Shown in pieces: positions 1 to 7,452 of a stretch of DNA of 64,000 bases. This stretch comes from Nocardiaceae bacterium (GTDB taxonomy: Bacteria > Actinomycetota > Actinomycetes > Mycobacteriales > Mycobacteriaceae). Made by a program: the position numbers and the translations under genes. The stretch lies in NCBI GenBank assembly GCA_021372355.1, contig JAJFUQ010000214.1, positions 1 through 64,000 on the forward strand. Reading direction: 5' to 3'. Numbering within the stretch: the stretch's first letter is position 1; each line of letters begins with the position of its first letter. The notes under the pieces are model-generated. The model saw only the letters and a program-made list of their open reading frames with translations. It did no database searches and was not told the origin of the DNA.

Positions 1-699
1 CAGATCAGCAAACTCAACGTTCCGAGATTTGTGCGCGGCCTGATGCCGGTCGTCATCATCCCGCTGTTCGCGACCCTCATTGCCGGCGGCGCGATGTTCC
101 TCGTGCTCGGACGTCCGCTCGCCGCCCTCACCGAGGGCCTCACGAACTGGCTGAACGGAATGTCCGGCGCCGGTGCGGTCCTGCTCGGCATCATTCTCGG
201 ACTCATGATGTGCTTCGACCTCGGCGGCCCGGTCAACAAGGCGGCCTACGCGTTCGCGGTCGCCGGTCTGTCGGTCACCAACCCGGCGTCGCTGAAGATC
301 ATGGCGGCGGTGATGGCGGCGGGCATGGTTCCGCCGCTCGCGATGGCCCTCGCAACCGTCATCCGACCCAAGCTCTTCACCGAGGCCGAGCGTGAAAACG
401 GCGTCGCCGCCTGGCTGTTGGGTGCGTCGTTCATCTCCGAAGGCGCGATCCCCTTCGCCGCGGCAGATCCGCTGCGGGTCATCCCATCGATGATGGCCGG
501 CGGCGCACTCACCGGGGCGCTCATCATGGCCGAAGGCGTCACGCTGTCGGCGCCGCACGGCGGAATCTTCGTCGCGTTCGCGATCGGCGGAATCCTCAAG
601 TTCATCGTCGCCCTCGCCGCCGGAACGGTTCTCGGAGCGACCGCCGTCGTCGCCGCGAAGTCCCTCACCACCCGTCCAGTCCCCGCACTCGCCAGCTGA
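1..699 (+). CDS. fruA: PTS fructose transporter EIIC domain (3' end of FruA-type protein)
   Basis: Partial: the reading frame is open from the first base, so the 5' part (probably EIIA/EIIB domains) lies upstream. The 232 residues seen are strongly hydrophobic with about six membrane segments. They carry the fructose-family EIIC signature FDLGGPVNKAAY and a later SEGAIPFAAADP loop, both typical of the substrate channel that imports fructose and phosphorylates it to fructose-1-phosphate. HPr lies 31 bases downstream in the same direction, which fits a fru/pts operon. The family is clear. The substrate is inferred from the family. Confidence 0.93.
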   Translation, partial: QISKLNVPRFVRGLMPVVIIPLFATLIAGGAMFLVLGRPLAALTEGLTNWLNGMSGAGAVLLGIILGLMMCFDLGGPVNKAAYAFAVAGLSVTNPASLKIMAAVMAAGMVPPLAMALATVIRPKLFTEAERENGVAAWLLGASFISEGAIPFAAADPLRVIPSMMAGGALTGALIMAEGVTLSAPHGGIFVAFAIGGILKFIVALAAGTVLGATAVVAAKSLTTRPVPALAS

Positions 700-730
700 A
701 TCGACCCCTCAAGAAATCGAAGGAAATCCC

Positions 731-985
731 ATGGCAAGCACCACTGTCGTCGTCGGATCTGCAATCGGATTGCACGCCCGACCGGCCGCGATCATCGCCG
801 AAGCCGCAGGCAAGTACGACGAGGAGATTCTCATCGAATTCGATGGCGAGGAGGCGGACGCCGCGTCAGCGCTCATGATCATGGCGCTCGGTGCCGAAAA
901 CGGAGCCGAGGTGACCGTGACGTCCGACAACGCCGACGCCTTGACGGAGATCGTCGCGCTCGTGGCACAGGACCTCGACGCCTGA
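731..985 (+). CDS. ptsH: Phosphocarrier protein HPr
   Basis: An 84-residue HPr, the usual length. It passes phosphate from enzyme I to the sugar-specific EIIA domains. The active histidine is His15 within GLHARPA. Ser46 is present in the stretch ADAASALMIM, although actinobacteria generally lack HPr kinase, so its use in regulation is doubtful. The ATG follows a GAAGGAAAT ribosome-binding sequence. It is encoded just after the fructose EIIC gene and is presumably co-transcribed with it. No EI (ptsI) gene is visible downstream, so EI must be upstream or elsewhere. Confidence 0.95.
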   Translation: MASTTVVVGSAIGLHARPAAIIAEAAGKYDEEILIEFDGEEADAASALMIMALGAENGAEVTVTSDNADALTEIVALVAQDLDA

Positions 986-1003
986 GCGGCTATCGTCGTT
1001 CTC

Positions 1004-1606
1004 GTGTACGTGAAGATCTGCGGGCTGACCTCGATCGCTGCCGCGGAAACGGCGATCGCCGCCGGGGCCGACGCGATCGGCGTCGTCATGAACAAGACGA
1101 GCCCGCGCCGGCTCGACATCGACGCTGCTCGTGAGATCCTCTCGCTCGCCGGCACGCAGACGGACACCGTTCTCGTGGTCAATGACATGCCCGCCGTCGA
1201 CGCGGCCGAGATCGCTCGCAAGATCGGCGCGGGGGTCGTTCAACTTCACGGCAACTACACCGCGGACGACTTCGCCGCCGCGCTCGCGGTCGGCCCGCGC
1301 GTCTGGCGTGCAACGTCCCTCAAGGCCAACCCGGACCTCACGGTTGGCGCGTTCGGCGAGGAAGTTCTCCTCCTCGACGCCCCGGTACCCGGTTCCGGCG
1401 AGCGCTGGGATCTGTCGGCGCTGGCAACCACCAAGCCCGCGGGTCAGTGGATTCTCGCCGGCGGGCTCACTCCGGAGAACGTGGTGGAGGCGATCCAGGC
1501 GGTTGCTCCGTGGGGCGTCGACGTTTCCAGTGGCGTCGAGGCCAGTCCGGGTGTCAAGGACCTGAAGAAGATCCGTGCCTTCATCGCCGCCGCGCGCAGC
1601 TACTGA
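1004..1606 (+). CDS. trpF: Phosphoribosylanthranilate isomerase (TrpF)
   Basis: A 200-residue single-domain TIM barrel. TrpF isomerises N-(5-phosphoribosyl)anthranilate to the carboxyphenylamino-deoxyribulose phosphate in tryptophan synthesis. Diagnostic pieces are in order: KICGL with catalytic Cys6, TSPRR near 32-36, QLHG at 80-83, LLLD with the expected acid Asp125, LAGGL at 151-155, and DVSSGVE at 173-179. GTG start 18 bases after ptsH, so probably in its operon. It is not near other trp genes. Many actinobacteria have no trpF because bifunctional PriA covers the step, so this copy may be redundant or specialised. Confidence 0.88.
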   Translation: MYVKICGLTSIAAAETAIAAGADAIGVVMNKTSPRRLDIDAAREILSLAGTQTDTVLVVNDMPAVDAAEIARKIGAGVVQLHGNYTADDFAAALAVGPRVWRATSLKANPDLTVGAFGEEVLLLDAPVPGSGERWDLSALATTKPAGQWILAGGLTPENVVEAIQAVAPWGVDVSSGVEASPGVKDLKKIRAFIAAARSY

Positions 1607-1629
1607 ACGCAGCCCAGACTCGTTGCGCT

Positions 1630-1654
1630 GATTCATTACCCACGTCCCGGGTAG
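1630..1654 (+). promoter_or_regulatory. Possible SigF-type promoter (GATT-N15-GGGTAG)
   Basis: GATT at 1630-1633 and GGGTAG at 1649-1654 are 15 bases apart, resembling the actinobacterial SigF pattern GTTT-N15-17-GGGTA with one mismatch in the -35. The start site would fall about five bases before the SDR ATG. Confidence 0.4.
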
Positions 1655-1664
1655 TTCTCACTAC

Positions 1665-2363
1665 ATGGCGGACACAACATCTGGCCGCCTCGGAAATGTT
1701 CTGATCACGGGCGGCGCCTCCGGGCTGGGCGCAGCGACGGTCACCGCAGTGGCCGAGGCCGGCGGAACAGCACTCGTTCTCGATGTCACCGCACCGGCGA
1801 ATGCCGAATTCAGCGCATTGGTCGACGTGGCCGACACCGAATCGGTTCAGCGCGCCGTCGACGATGTCGTGGCTCGCGCCGGCGGCACCCTCGACGCGGT
1901 TTTCACCGCGGCAGGTATCGACGCCGGCGGTGATCTGGACACGGTGGACGCGGACAAGTGGGAGCAAGTGATCAAGGTCAACCTGCTCGGGACGGCCGCG
2001 ACCATCCGAGCGGCACTGCCTTACCTCATCAAATCCCGCGGGCAAGTCGTCACGTGCGCATCGACCTTGGGCCTTCGAGCTTTCCCCGCCGAGACCGCGT
2101 ACTGCGCGTCCGAATTCGGGATCGTGGGTTTCACCCGGGCTCTTGCCGCGGAAACCGCCGGCCGGGTGCGCGTCACGTTGCTTGTCCCGGGGGGCATGGA
2201 CACGAGCATCCTCACCGGGCAGTCGGCTGGCGTGCGGGCGCTGACGGACCTGGCGTCGGTGAAACCCGCGGCGGTTGCGCAGGCCGTGCTGTTCGCACTC
2301 CAGCAACCCGCCGACTGCGACGTACGCGAACTCATCGTCGGGCCGTCGGCCGATCCACGGTGA
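1665..2363 (+). CDS. SDR-family oxidoreductase lacking the catalytic lysine
   Basis: A 232-residue classical short-chain dehydrogenase fold. The cofactor motif TGGASGLG is at 15-22, the structural Asn at 106, Ser133 in CAST and Tyr146 in YCASE. The residue four after the tyrosine, normally the catalytic lysine of YxxxK, is Glu150 (codon GAA). The canonical Asn-Ser-Tyr-Lys tetrad is therefore incomplete and ordinary NAD(P)H-dependent reductase activity is doubtful. A SigF-like promoter ends about 10 bases before the ATG. Substrate unknown. Another possibility is a binding or regulatory role. Confidence 0.82.
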   Translation: MADTTSGRLGNVLITGGASGLGAATVTAVAEAGGTALVLDVTAPANAEFSALVDVADTESVQRAVDDVVARAGGTLDAVFTAAGIDAGGDLDTVDADKWEQVIKVNLLGTAATIRAALPYLIKSRGQVVTCASTLGLRAFPAETAYCASEFGIVGFTRALAAETAGRVRVTLLVPGGMDTSILTGQSAGVRALTDLASVKPAAVAQAVLFALQQPADCDVRELIVGPSADPR

Positions 2364-2402
2364 GCGCTCATCGGAGTTGATCGAGAATTCCGGGCTTTGA
2401 CC

Positions 2403-2427
2403 GTTAGAACACCCGTTGGCCGGGAAC
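2403..2427 (+). promoter_or_regulatory. Weak SigF-like promoter before DUF6131 gene
   Basis: GTTA at 2403-2406 and GGGAAC at 2422-2427 have the 15-base spacing of the stronger sites in this window, but each element has a mismatch to GTTT and GGGTA. Confidence 0.25.
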
Positions 2428-2463
2428 TCAACTCATATGAAATGACGCTGTAGGAGGCCAGTC

Positions 2464-2619
2464 ATGATTGCATTGGGAGTCGTTCTCCTGCTTCTCGGAT
2501 ACCTTCTGGGAGTGCCGTTCCTCTGGACGTTGGGCATCATCGCCATCATCGTCGGAGCGGTCTTCTGGATCATGGGCTCGGCTGGCCGTCCAGTCATGGG
2601 TCGCCGGTACTGGTATTGA
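2464..2619 (+). CDS. DUF6131-type small membrane protein
   Basis: A 51-residue protein with two hydrophobic stretches (about 1-20 and 22-37) and a basic-aromatic tail ending GRRYWY, the layout of the small actinobacterial DUF6131 proteins. A perfect AGGAGG ribosome-binding site precedes the ATG by about six bases, which supports real translation despite the short length. It is 20 bases upstream of the next membrane-protein gene and likely shares its transcript. Function unknown. Its place in a run of stress genes suggests an envelope-stress role, which is inference. Confidence 0.72.
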   Translation: MIALGVVLLLLGYLLGVPFLWTLGIIAIIVGAVFWIMGSAGRPVMGRRYWY

Positions 2620-2639
2620 CCTACCCATGAGTCCTTCAC

Positions 2640-3131
2640 ATGAGTGATTCGACTCAGGAGGACTGGAGCCTCAAAGAGAGGCATGAAACATCCGCTCAGC
2701 GGCTGGACCGCAATTGGTCTAGCCTTCTGCAAGAGCTTCGCGTCGTGCAGACCGGGGTCCAGCTGCTGACCGGGTTTCTCCTCACCCTTCCGTTCCAGCA
2801 ACACTTCGACAGTCTTTCGCCGCTCCTCAAAGGCGTATACCTCGTCGCCGTCGCCGCTTCGGTGATGTCGACGTTGTTGCTTGTCAGCCCCGTTGCGGCA
2901 CACCGCATTCTCTTTCGGCAACGCAAGCTCGAAGCGACCATCATGACCGCGCACCGTTTGGCGCTCGCAGGTCTCGGTCTGCTCGGCGTTGCGTTGGCCG
3001 CAGTCACATTCATCATCTTCGACGTCGTCGCCGGGAACACCTGGGCGGTTGCGGCGTGCGCTGTCGCGATTGCCGGCTTCGTCATCTTCTGGATCATCGT
3101 GCCGACCATTCAGAAGCCCTCCCACGTTTGA
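2640..3131 (+). CDS. DUF6328 family membrane protein
   Basis: A 163-residue protein with a polar N-terminus followed by about four membrane helices. The segment LLQELRVVQTGVQLLTGFLL (about residues 29-48) is the recognisable family signature of actinobacterial DUF6328 proteins. It lies 20 bases after the DUF6131 gene and probably in the same operon. Function unknown. Such proteins are common near stress-response genes. The ATG at 2640 has no strong ribosome-binding site, so translation may be coupled to the upstream gene. Confidence 0.78.
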   Translation: MSDSTQEDWSLKERHETSAQRLDRNWSSLLQELRVVQTGVQLLTGFLLTLPFQQHFDSLSPLLKGVYLVAVAASVMSTLLLVSPVAAHRILFRQRKLEATIMTAHRLALAGLGLLGVALAAVTFIIFDVVAGNTWAVAACAVAIAGFVIFWIIVPTIQKPSHV

Positions 3132-3141
3132 CGACGGAACC

Positions 3142-3166
3142 GTTTACCCATGTCACGTAGGGGTAG
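3142..3166 (+). promoter_or_regulatory. SigF-type promoter for the ChaB gene
   Basis: GTTT at 3142-3145, a 15-base spacer, then GGGTAG at 3161-3166. It matches the mycobacterial SigF consensus. It would give a leader of about 100 bases before the ChaB start. Confidence 0.6.
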
Positions 3167-3276
3167 GCCGATATCTGTACGGGTTTCGTTCCGCTGGAGA
3201 TTTCGATGGCCCGACGAGATTGCGCCGTCGTACGGATTCTTCGCGGTTTACCGAATCAGTGAAAGGAATCGGAACC

Positions 3277-3696
3277 ATGCCGAAGCTCAGCAAGCGCGGG
3301 ACAGTCAGGCAGGACGAGCTCCCCGACACGCTCAAGCGCTCCCCCAAGAAGGCGCAGCGGACGTTTGCGAAAGTTCACGACTCCGCTGCCGAGCAGTACG
3401 GCGAAGGTGAACGCGCACATCGCGTGGCGTTCGCCGCTCTCAAGGACGGGTTCGAGAAGATCGGCGATCACTGGGAGGCAAAGGACCAGCGTGGCCCCTC
3501 CGACGAACGTTCCGAGAGTGGTGGCCCGAACGCCACGGGCCGCGCCGATGAGGGCGTCAACGCGAACTCGACCAAGGAACATCTGTACGAGGTCGCCAAG
3601 AAGTTGGACGTCCACGGGCGTTCGACGATGAGTAAGCGCGAACTCGTCGAGGCGATCAAGAAAGAAAACCGTCGCCGTTCCCGCAAATCCGACTAA
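3277..3696 (+). CDS. ChaB-domain protein with C-terminal SAP/Rho-N-like motif
   Basis: 139 residues. The N-terminal part (about 10-70) has the ChaB pattern LPDTLKRSPKKAQRTFAKVH followed by an amphipathic helix pair. A charged, disordered linker leads to a C-terminal LYEVAKKLDVHGRSTMSKRE segment (about 104-135), like the short helix-turn-helix of SAP/Rho-N nucleic-acid-binding domains. The ATG has GAAAGGAATC upstream. The longer upstream open frame is not used because the SigF-type promoter at 3142 lies inside it. A BON-domain protein follows 27 bases on. A DNA- or RNA-associated stress role is inference. Confidence 0.85.
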   Translation: MPKLSKRGTVRQDELPDTLKRSPKKAQRTFAKVHDSAAEQYGEGERAHRVAFAALKDGFEKIGDHWEAKDQRGPSDERSESGGPNATGRADEGVNANSTKEHLYEVAKKLDVHGRSTMSKRELVEAIKKENRRRSRKSD

Positions 3697-3723
3697 CCCG
3701 ACTGACGTTCACGGGAGCTGTTC

Positions 3724-4536
3724 GTGATTCCGAAGATCGATCGCTGCCTGCATTCATTGACCAAGGCGGCGAATGCGCTCAGTTCCGCCGCCATCCCCTT
3801 CGCGGTCGGCGGCAGTCCGGCGGTCTACGCCCGCGGAGGGCCGGCGACCGCCCAAGCGGTCGACCTGTTCATCAAACGGGAGGACGCCGACAGATCATTC
3901 AACGAAGTTGTCCGGACGGGCATGTACGTCAGCCCCCAACCGGAGGGCCGGGACACAACGCTGTCCGACAACGGAATCCTCGTGAACCTCATCCCCCGGG
4001 CCGACGGCGACGCGATCTTCACACGCGCTTCCTGGATGCGGGTCGGCCCCACGTCGGCATATGTCCTCAGCGGCACCGATCTCATCATCGAGAGTCTGAA
4101 GGTGCTCAATCCCCGCAAGCTCGACTTCTCGGAGTTGCTGCAGGTCGCGCGGTCGTTGCGGGAGCAGGTTGATTGGTCCGCGGTGCGGGCGTTGACGCAC
4201 CAGTCGCCGTACGCGCGCGCCTTTCTCGGTCTGCTCGAGGACTTCCGGATCACCACGCCGACTACCGATCCGGTGCACGAGCACGACCACGAGTTGTCGG
4301 CATACGTCGAAGCCCGCCTGCGCGAAGCCTTCGCGCACGATCCTCGCGCTGGAGAGCTGGGCATTTCGGTTTCCGTCGCCGGCAACCACGTCACCCTCAC
4401 CGGGCTGATCAGCTCGACACTTCGTCGACAGGCGCTCGAAACGATCGTCCGAGAGCATCTTCCCGATGCCGAAATCGACGACCAGGTCGAACTCGTGGAG
4501 ACGCCCGAACCGCACGACCTCGAAGAGATGAGCTGA
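3724..4536 (+). CDS. Nucleotidyltransferase-like protein fused to a BON domain
   Basis: 270 residues, GTG start. The N-terminal half (about 1-150) has the nucleotidyltransferase-fold pattern of AbiEii/MNT-type proteins: an FAVGGSPAVYARGGP segment followed by AVDLFI, where a metal-binding DxD is usual. Only one acidic residue is clear (Asp in VDLF), so activity is uncertain. The C-terminal segment (about 190-262) has the BON pattern ISVSVAGNHVTLTGLISS, a small domain that binds membranes or lipids. Probably co-transcribed with the ChaB gene. The two-domain reading is by eye. The role is unknown. Confidence 0.72.
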   Translation: MIPKIDRCLHSLTKAANALSSAAIPFAVGGSPAVYARGGPATAQAVDLFIKREDADRSFNEVVRTGMYVSPQPEGRDTTLSDNGILVNLIPRADGDAIFTRASWMRVGPTSAYVLSGTDLIIESLKVLNPRKLDFSELLQVARSLREQVDWSAVRALTHQSPYARAFLGLLEDFRITTPTTDPVHEHDHELSAYVEARLREAFAHDPRAGELGISVSVAGNHVTLTGLISSTLRRQALETIVREHLPDAEIDDQVELVETPEPHDLEEMS

Positions 4537-4540
4537 CCCG

Positions 4541-5623
4541 CTACGCCGCGATCGCGAGGTTCGCCGGCGCGACCTTACGCACGAACTCTCCGACCGCGGC
4601 GACCGCCTCGAGCGCGGGGCGGGTCGCGAAGGCCGCAGCCGGGAACGCGTGGATCTGGCCTTTCCACACGTGCAGGTCCACTGGCCGGCCAGCAGCCACC
4701 AGTCGTTGAGTCATGAGTTCGGCATCCTGCAGCAGGAGTTCCTCCGCGCCGGCGTGAATCTGCACCGGAGGCATCGCCGATAGATCGGCATCGACGGGCG
4801 ACTGCAGAGACGTCCACGCCCCATCCTCGGCAAACCGTGCCTGGACCACATGAAGGTGCTCGATGAAGGCTTCGACTGCTTGCAGCGTGAAAAGCGCGCA
4901 CCGGCCGGCGTTGCGGTGCCTCGCCTTGCGCGCGACATCGAGATCGGCCAGCGGCGACATGGCGACGATGCCGGCCGGAGCCGGCAGACCGCTTTTCTGG
5001 AGCGCGAGGGCCGTCATGAACGCCAGGTATCCCCCCGCGGAGTCACCCGCCAGGACAATGCTGTTGAAGCCGCGCGCGTAGAGCCACCGGTAGGCAGCAA
5101 CCGCATCCTCGACCGCGTCAGTCAACGGGTGCAAGGGCAGCATCCGGTATTCGAGGTTGAGCACGACCGAACCCGCGGTCTGGGAGATCCGCGCGGCGAC
5201 CGGTCGGTGCGAATTGAGGCCACACGCCACGAACGCTCCGCCGTGAAGGTAGAGAACGGCTCGGGTCGCAGACCACCGCGGGTTCGACGCGGCGGCTTCG
5301 GTGAAGCCCCGGCTCGCACTGATCAGCTCGGCTCGGCAGTGCGGGACGTGCACGGTCGCGATCGTCGTGCCGCGCGGCAACGGGAAGATTCGCGCGGTGT
5401 CGTCAATCAAACGGAGCGGCCACGCGAAACCTTGCGTTCGGGTCCACACATTGATCGCCGGCCGGAATATCCACCGTGCCGCGGCGGTCGCGATACGGCC
5501 GCTTTCCGCGTTATGGAACGTCACGTGATTGCGGATGTTCGTGGGGAATTCAGCGAGCTCCGCTGGCTTGGCGTCGGTAATCCGACGAACTGGCCAATCC
5601 TTGTTGGTTGCGTAACTTTCCAT
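4541..5623 (-). CDS. Alpha/beta hydrolase of the HSL (family IV) esterase type
   Basis: 360 residues. The family IV oxyanion motif HGGAF is at about 127-131, and the nucleophile elbow GDSAGGY has Ser195. Later an acidic EELLLQDAEL segment and a WKGQIHAFP histidine complete the probable catalytic triad. These enzymes hydrolyse short- to medium-chain acyl esters, and many mycobacterial Lip proteins belong here. The substrate cannot be read from sequence. It converges with the BON gene, four bases apart. A strong SigF-type promoter lies at 5633-5657, which would give an almost leaderless mRNA. Confidence 0.88.
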   Translation of the reverse strand: MESYATNKDWPVRRITDAKPAELAEFPTNIRNHVTFHNAESGRIATAAARWIFRPAINVWTRTQGFAWPLRLIDDTARIFPLPRGTTIATVHVPHCRAELISASRGFTEAAASNPRWSATRAVLYLHGGAFVACGLNSHRPVAARISQTAGSVVLNLEYRMLPLHPLTDAVEDAVAAYRWLYARGFNSIVLAGDSAGGYLAFMTALALQKSGLPAPAGIVAMSPLADLDVARKARHRNAGRCALFTLQAVEAFIEHLHVVQARFAEDGAWTSLQSPVDADLSAMPPVQIHAGAEELLLQDAELMTQRLVAAGRPVDLHVWKGQIHAFPAAAFATRPALEAVAAVGEFVRKVAPANLAIAA

Positions 5624-5632
5624 ATCTAGCGA

Positions 5633-5657
5633 ATACCCTGCTAGTTACCGATAAAAC
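5633..5657 (-). promoter_or_regulatory. SigF-type promoter for the esterase gene
   Basis: On the minus strand GTTT (5657-5654), a 15-base spacer, then GGGTAT (5638-5633). The predicted start of transcription is only about three bases before the esterase ATG. It is back to back with the csbD-like promoter at 5681. Confidence 0.65.
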
Positions 5658-5680
5658 GAGCGCGGATCTCCTCGGGTCAT

Positions 5681-5705
5681 GTTTAGCCCCGCGACTGCCG
5701 GGTAG
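5681..5705 (+). promoter_or_regulatory. SigF-type promoter for the CsbD-family gene
   Basis: GTTT at 5681-5684, a 15-base spacer, and GGGTAG at 5700-5705. The spacing is the same as in the divergent esterase promoter 24 bases away. Confidence 0.65.
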
Positions 5706-5750
5706 GCCTTCTAGTGCAGGGACAACTGCCAACACGGAAGGAAATCCAAC

Positions 5751-5993
5751 GTGACTGACAAGAGCACTGGACCCCGCGAGGGAATCGAAGGCGTCGTCGA
5801 AGGCGTAAAGGGCAAGGCTAAGGAAGCCGCCGGGACCGTCTTCGGCAAGGAAGACCTCAGGGATGAAGGCCGTGCCCAGCAGGACAAGGCTGAAGACCAG
5901 CGTGAGGTCGCCAAGCGCGAAGCACAGGCCGAGAAGGCCCGCGCTGAAGCCGAGACCGACGAGCAGCGCCAGCGCGCACATCAAGAGCGCTGA
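5751..5993 (+). CDS. CsbD family general-stress protein
   Basis: 80 residues, hydrophilic and rich in Lys, Glu and Ala. The N-terminal GVVEGVKGKAKEAAGTVFGK segment is the CsbD family signature, and the rest is a charged helical tail. CsbD proteins are classic members of the general stress (SigB/SigF) regulons, with unknown biochemistry. The GTG start follows GGAAGGAAATC. The SigF-type promoter upstream agrees with the family's usual control. A strong convergent terminator follows. Confidence 0.9.
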   Translation: MTDKSTGPREGIEGVVEGVKGKAKEAAGTVFGKEDLRDEGRAQQDKAEDQREVAKREAQAEKARAEAETDEQRQRAHQER

Positions 5994-6016
5994 CGACTAG
6001 CACGAAACACGAGCAT

Positions 6017-6046
6017 GTGTGGCGCCCCAACGGCGGGGCGCCACAC
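6017..6046. terminator. Bidirectional terminator hairpin
   Basis: A perfect 12-base stem (GTGTGGCGCCCC and its complement) with a six-base loop lies between the convergent CsbD and CDGSH genes. There is no U-tract, as is common in actinobacteria. Confidence 0.7.
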
Positions 6047-6057
6047 CCCTGTCTGGA

Positions 6058-6264
6058 CTACTTTCGTTGCTTCCGTCGATGCGAGGTATCGCACAACGGA
6101 TAGTTCGCGCTTCGGCGGCACATACAGATCGCGACCACGAATCGATCCGAACAAACGTGAGTCCCGTCGGCGAGCACTATGTCCACGGGCCCATCGATCA
6201 GCATCGGACCATCCGCCGTGATGCGGATGCGCCGGTTTGCGTCACTCGGTTGTCTTATCGGCAC
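6058..6264 (-). CDS. CDGSH-type iron-sulfur protein (CDTSH variant)
   Basis: 68 residues. The C-terminal half holds C-M-C-R-R-S-A-N-Y-P-L-C-D-T-S-H, which fits the CDGSH rule CxCx2(S/T)x3PxCDx(S/T)H with three Cys and one His to bind a 2Fe-2S cluster. The Gly of CDGSH is Thr. It is the last gene of a minus-strand operon, and its ATG lies inside the end of the HemK2-like methyltransferase gene (23-base overlap), so translation is probably coupled. Likely an electron- or cluster-transfer protein. Partner unknown. Confidence 0.85.
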   Translation of the reverse strand: MPIRQPSDANRRIRITADGPMLIDGPVDIVLADGTHVCSDRFVVAICMCRRSANYPLCDTSHRRKQRK

Positions 6265-6919
6265 GGATGACCACCAACTCCTCTACGGGGTGCTGACGAG
6301 GCGGGAGGCAGCCACTCGAGTGACGACTCCGGAGCACTGGGCCAAACGGAACCCGCTCTCGTGCAACAACACTCGACGCAAGTCCACGCCGCTCCAGGGC
6401 ATCGAGCGAGGCTCTCTCCCCACTGAACTCCGACTGCACCATCAGCATGAAACCACCGCGCGTCAACAGCGCCGGGGCCGCGTCACACAGCGGATCGAGA
6501 ACAAGCCGGCCGCGTGGGCCGGCGTCCCAATTGCGCGATCGCAGTTCTTCGGTCTCATCGGCGCATGGCACGTAGGGCGGATTACTCAGGACGACGTCGA
6601 ACGGCCCCCGGGCCAGCGCCGCCTCGAGTTGGCCGTGCACGACCTCGATGTCCACGCCATGAATCGCCGCGTTGATCCGCGCAGTCAGCACCGCCCGCCA
6701 GGACAGGTCCACCGCCACGATCGATCGTGGCGCGAATCGCGACGCCGCCAGCGCGAGGACTCCACTTCCGGTGCACATGTCGAGAACGCGCGACCCCGGC
6801 ACGATGGGATTCTCCGCGAGAGAACGGATGAGAAGGAACGAGTCGTCCTGGGGGCGATACACGGTCGGTAACCGGAAGATCCGGTGCTTCCAGATTGGGT
6901 GGGCCAACACCTGGGTCAT
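6242..6919 (-). CDS. HemK2/MTQ2-type protein methyltransferase
   Basis: 225 residues from the ATG at 6919, chosen because GAGG lies eight bases upstream. Class I SAM-dependent fold: DMCTGSGVLAL is the SAM-binding loop, VAVDLS is the acidic end of strand 2, and VLSNPPYVP carries the NPPY motif that orients a glutamine or asparagine side-chain amide. The family methylates Gln in proteins such as release factors. The substrate here is unknown. It sits between an iron-permease-like gene (7-base gap) and the CDGSH gene. Confidence 0.82.
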   Translation of the reverse strand: MTQVLAHPIWKHRIFRLPTVYRPQDDSFLLIRSLAENPIVPGSRVLDMCTGSGVLALAASRFAPRSIVAVDLSWRAVLTARINAAIHGVDIEVVHGQLEAALARGPFDVVLSNPPYVPCADETEELRSRNWDAGPRGRLVLDPLCDAAPALLTRGGFMLMVQSEFSGERASLDALERRGLASSVVARERVPFGPVLRSRHSSGCLPPRQHPVEELVVIRADKTTE

Positions 6920-6926
6920 GAGTGCC

Positions 6927-7304
6927 TCACATCGCGGCGAAAATTGGGCGGTCAGGAACTTTCTCGTCGTTCCAGACCGAGCGAGTCGGCGACTTCGTCG
7001 CACGCATCACGCATTGTTTGATCATCCGGACCAAGATTTTTTCGAAAGGCTGCACGGAATCGAGCAATGCAGTGGCTACCGCATTCAGCTGCTGCAGAAC
7101 AGCAGTATTCAAACGCGATTCGCTATTCTGGAGTAGGACCGCCAGAAGGAATGTGATGATCGTCGTCGCCGTATTGATGACGAGTTGCCAGGTGTCGACA
7201 TTCTGAATAATCGCAATTGACGGTGACCACACCACCACCAGCGTCACAAAAATGGCGAAGAAACACGCCGAGACGACCTCCGACTCATTCATCAGCGTCG
7301 CCAT
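6927..7304 (-). CDS. Low-affinity iron permease family-like small membrane protein
   Basis: About 125 residues from the ATG at 7304. An N-terminal helix pair (FFAIFVTLVVVWSPSIA, then WQLVINTATTIITFLLAVLL) is followed by QNSESRLNTAVLQQLNAV, which resembles the WQL...NT..T..TFL...LQN signature of the PF04120 low-affinity iron permease family. It is shorter than fungal Fet4 and has one repeat. The start was placed here because the SigF-type promoter at 7335-7359 lies inside the longer open frame. Iron transport is not established for bacterial members. Confidence 0.68.
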   Translation of the reverse strand: MATLMNESEVVSACFFAIFVTLVVVWSPSIAIIQNVDTWQLVINTATTIITFLLAVLLQNSESRLNTAVLQQLNAVATALLDSVQPFEKILVRMIKQCVMRATKSPTRSVWNDEKVPDRPIFAAM

Positions 7305-7334
7305 CTCCCTCCGTTGGGGACCAACGAATGGGAC

Positions 7335-7359
7335 GTACCCGCCGAAATCCGCATCAAAC
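7335..7359 (-). promoter_or_regulatory. SigF-type promoter for the iron permease-like/HemK2/CDGSH operon
   Basis: On the minus strand GTTT (7359-7356), a 15-base spacer, and GGGTAC (7340-7335). A start near 7328 gives a leader of about 24 bases with GGAGGGAG before the ATG at 7304. Confidence 0.6.
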
Positions 7360-7452
7360 AGCAGGGTGCTTACCGCACAGCGCGGACGGGTACACAACGT
7401 GCAACACACTGCCGGTGAAGCGGCATGTCACCGATCGGACGTGGAGTTGGTC

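Noticed and set aside
7368-7393. GCTT-N16-GGGTAC as a SigF promoter for the gene at 7453
   Set aside because: The -35 element is too poor, and the resulting leader is uncertain.
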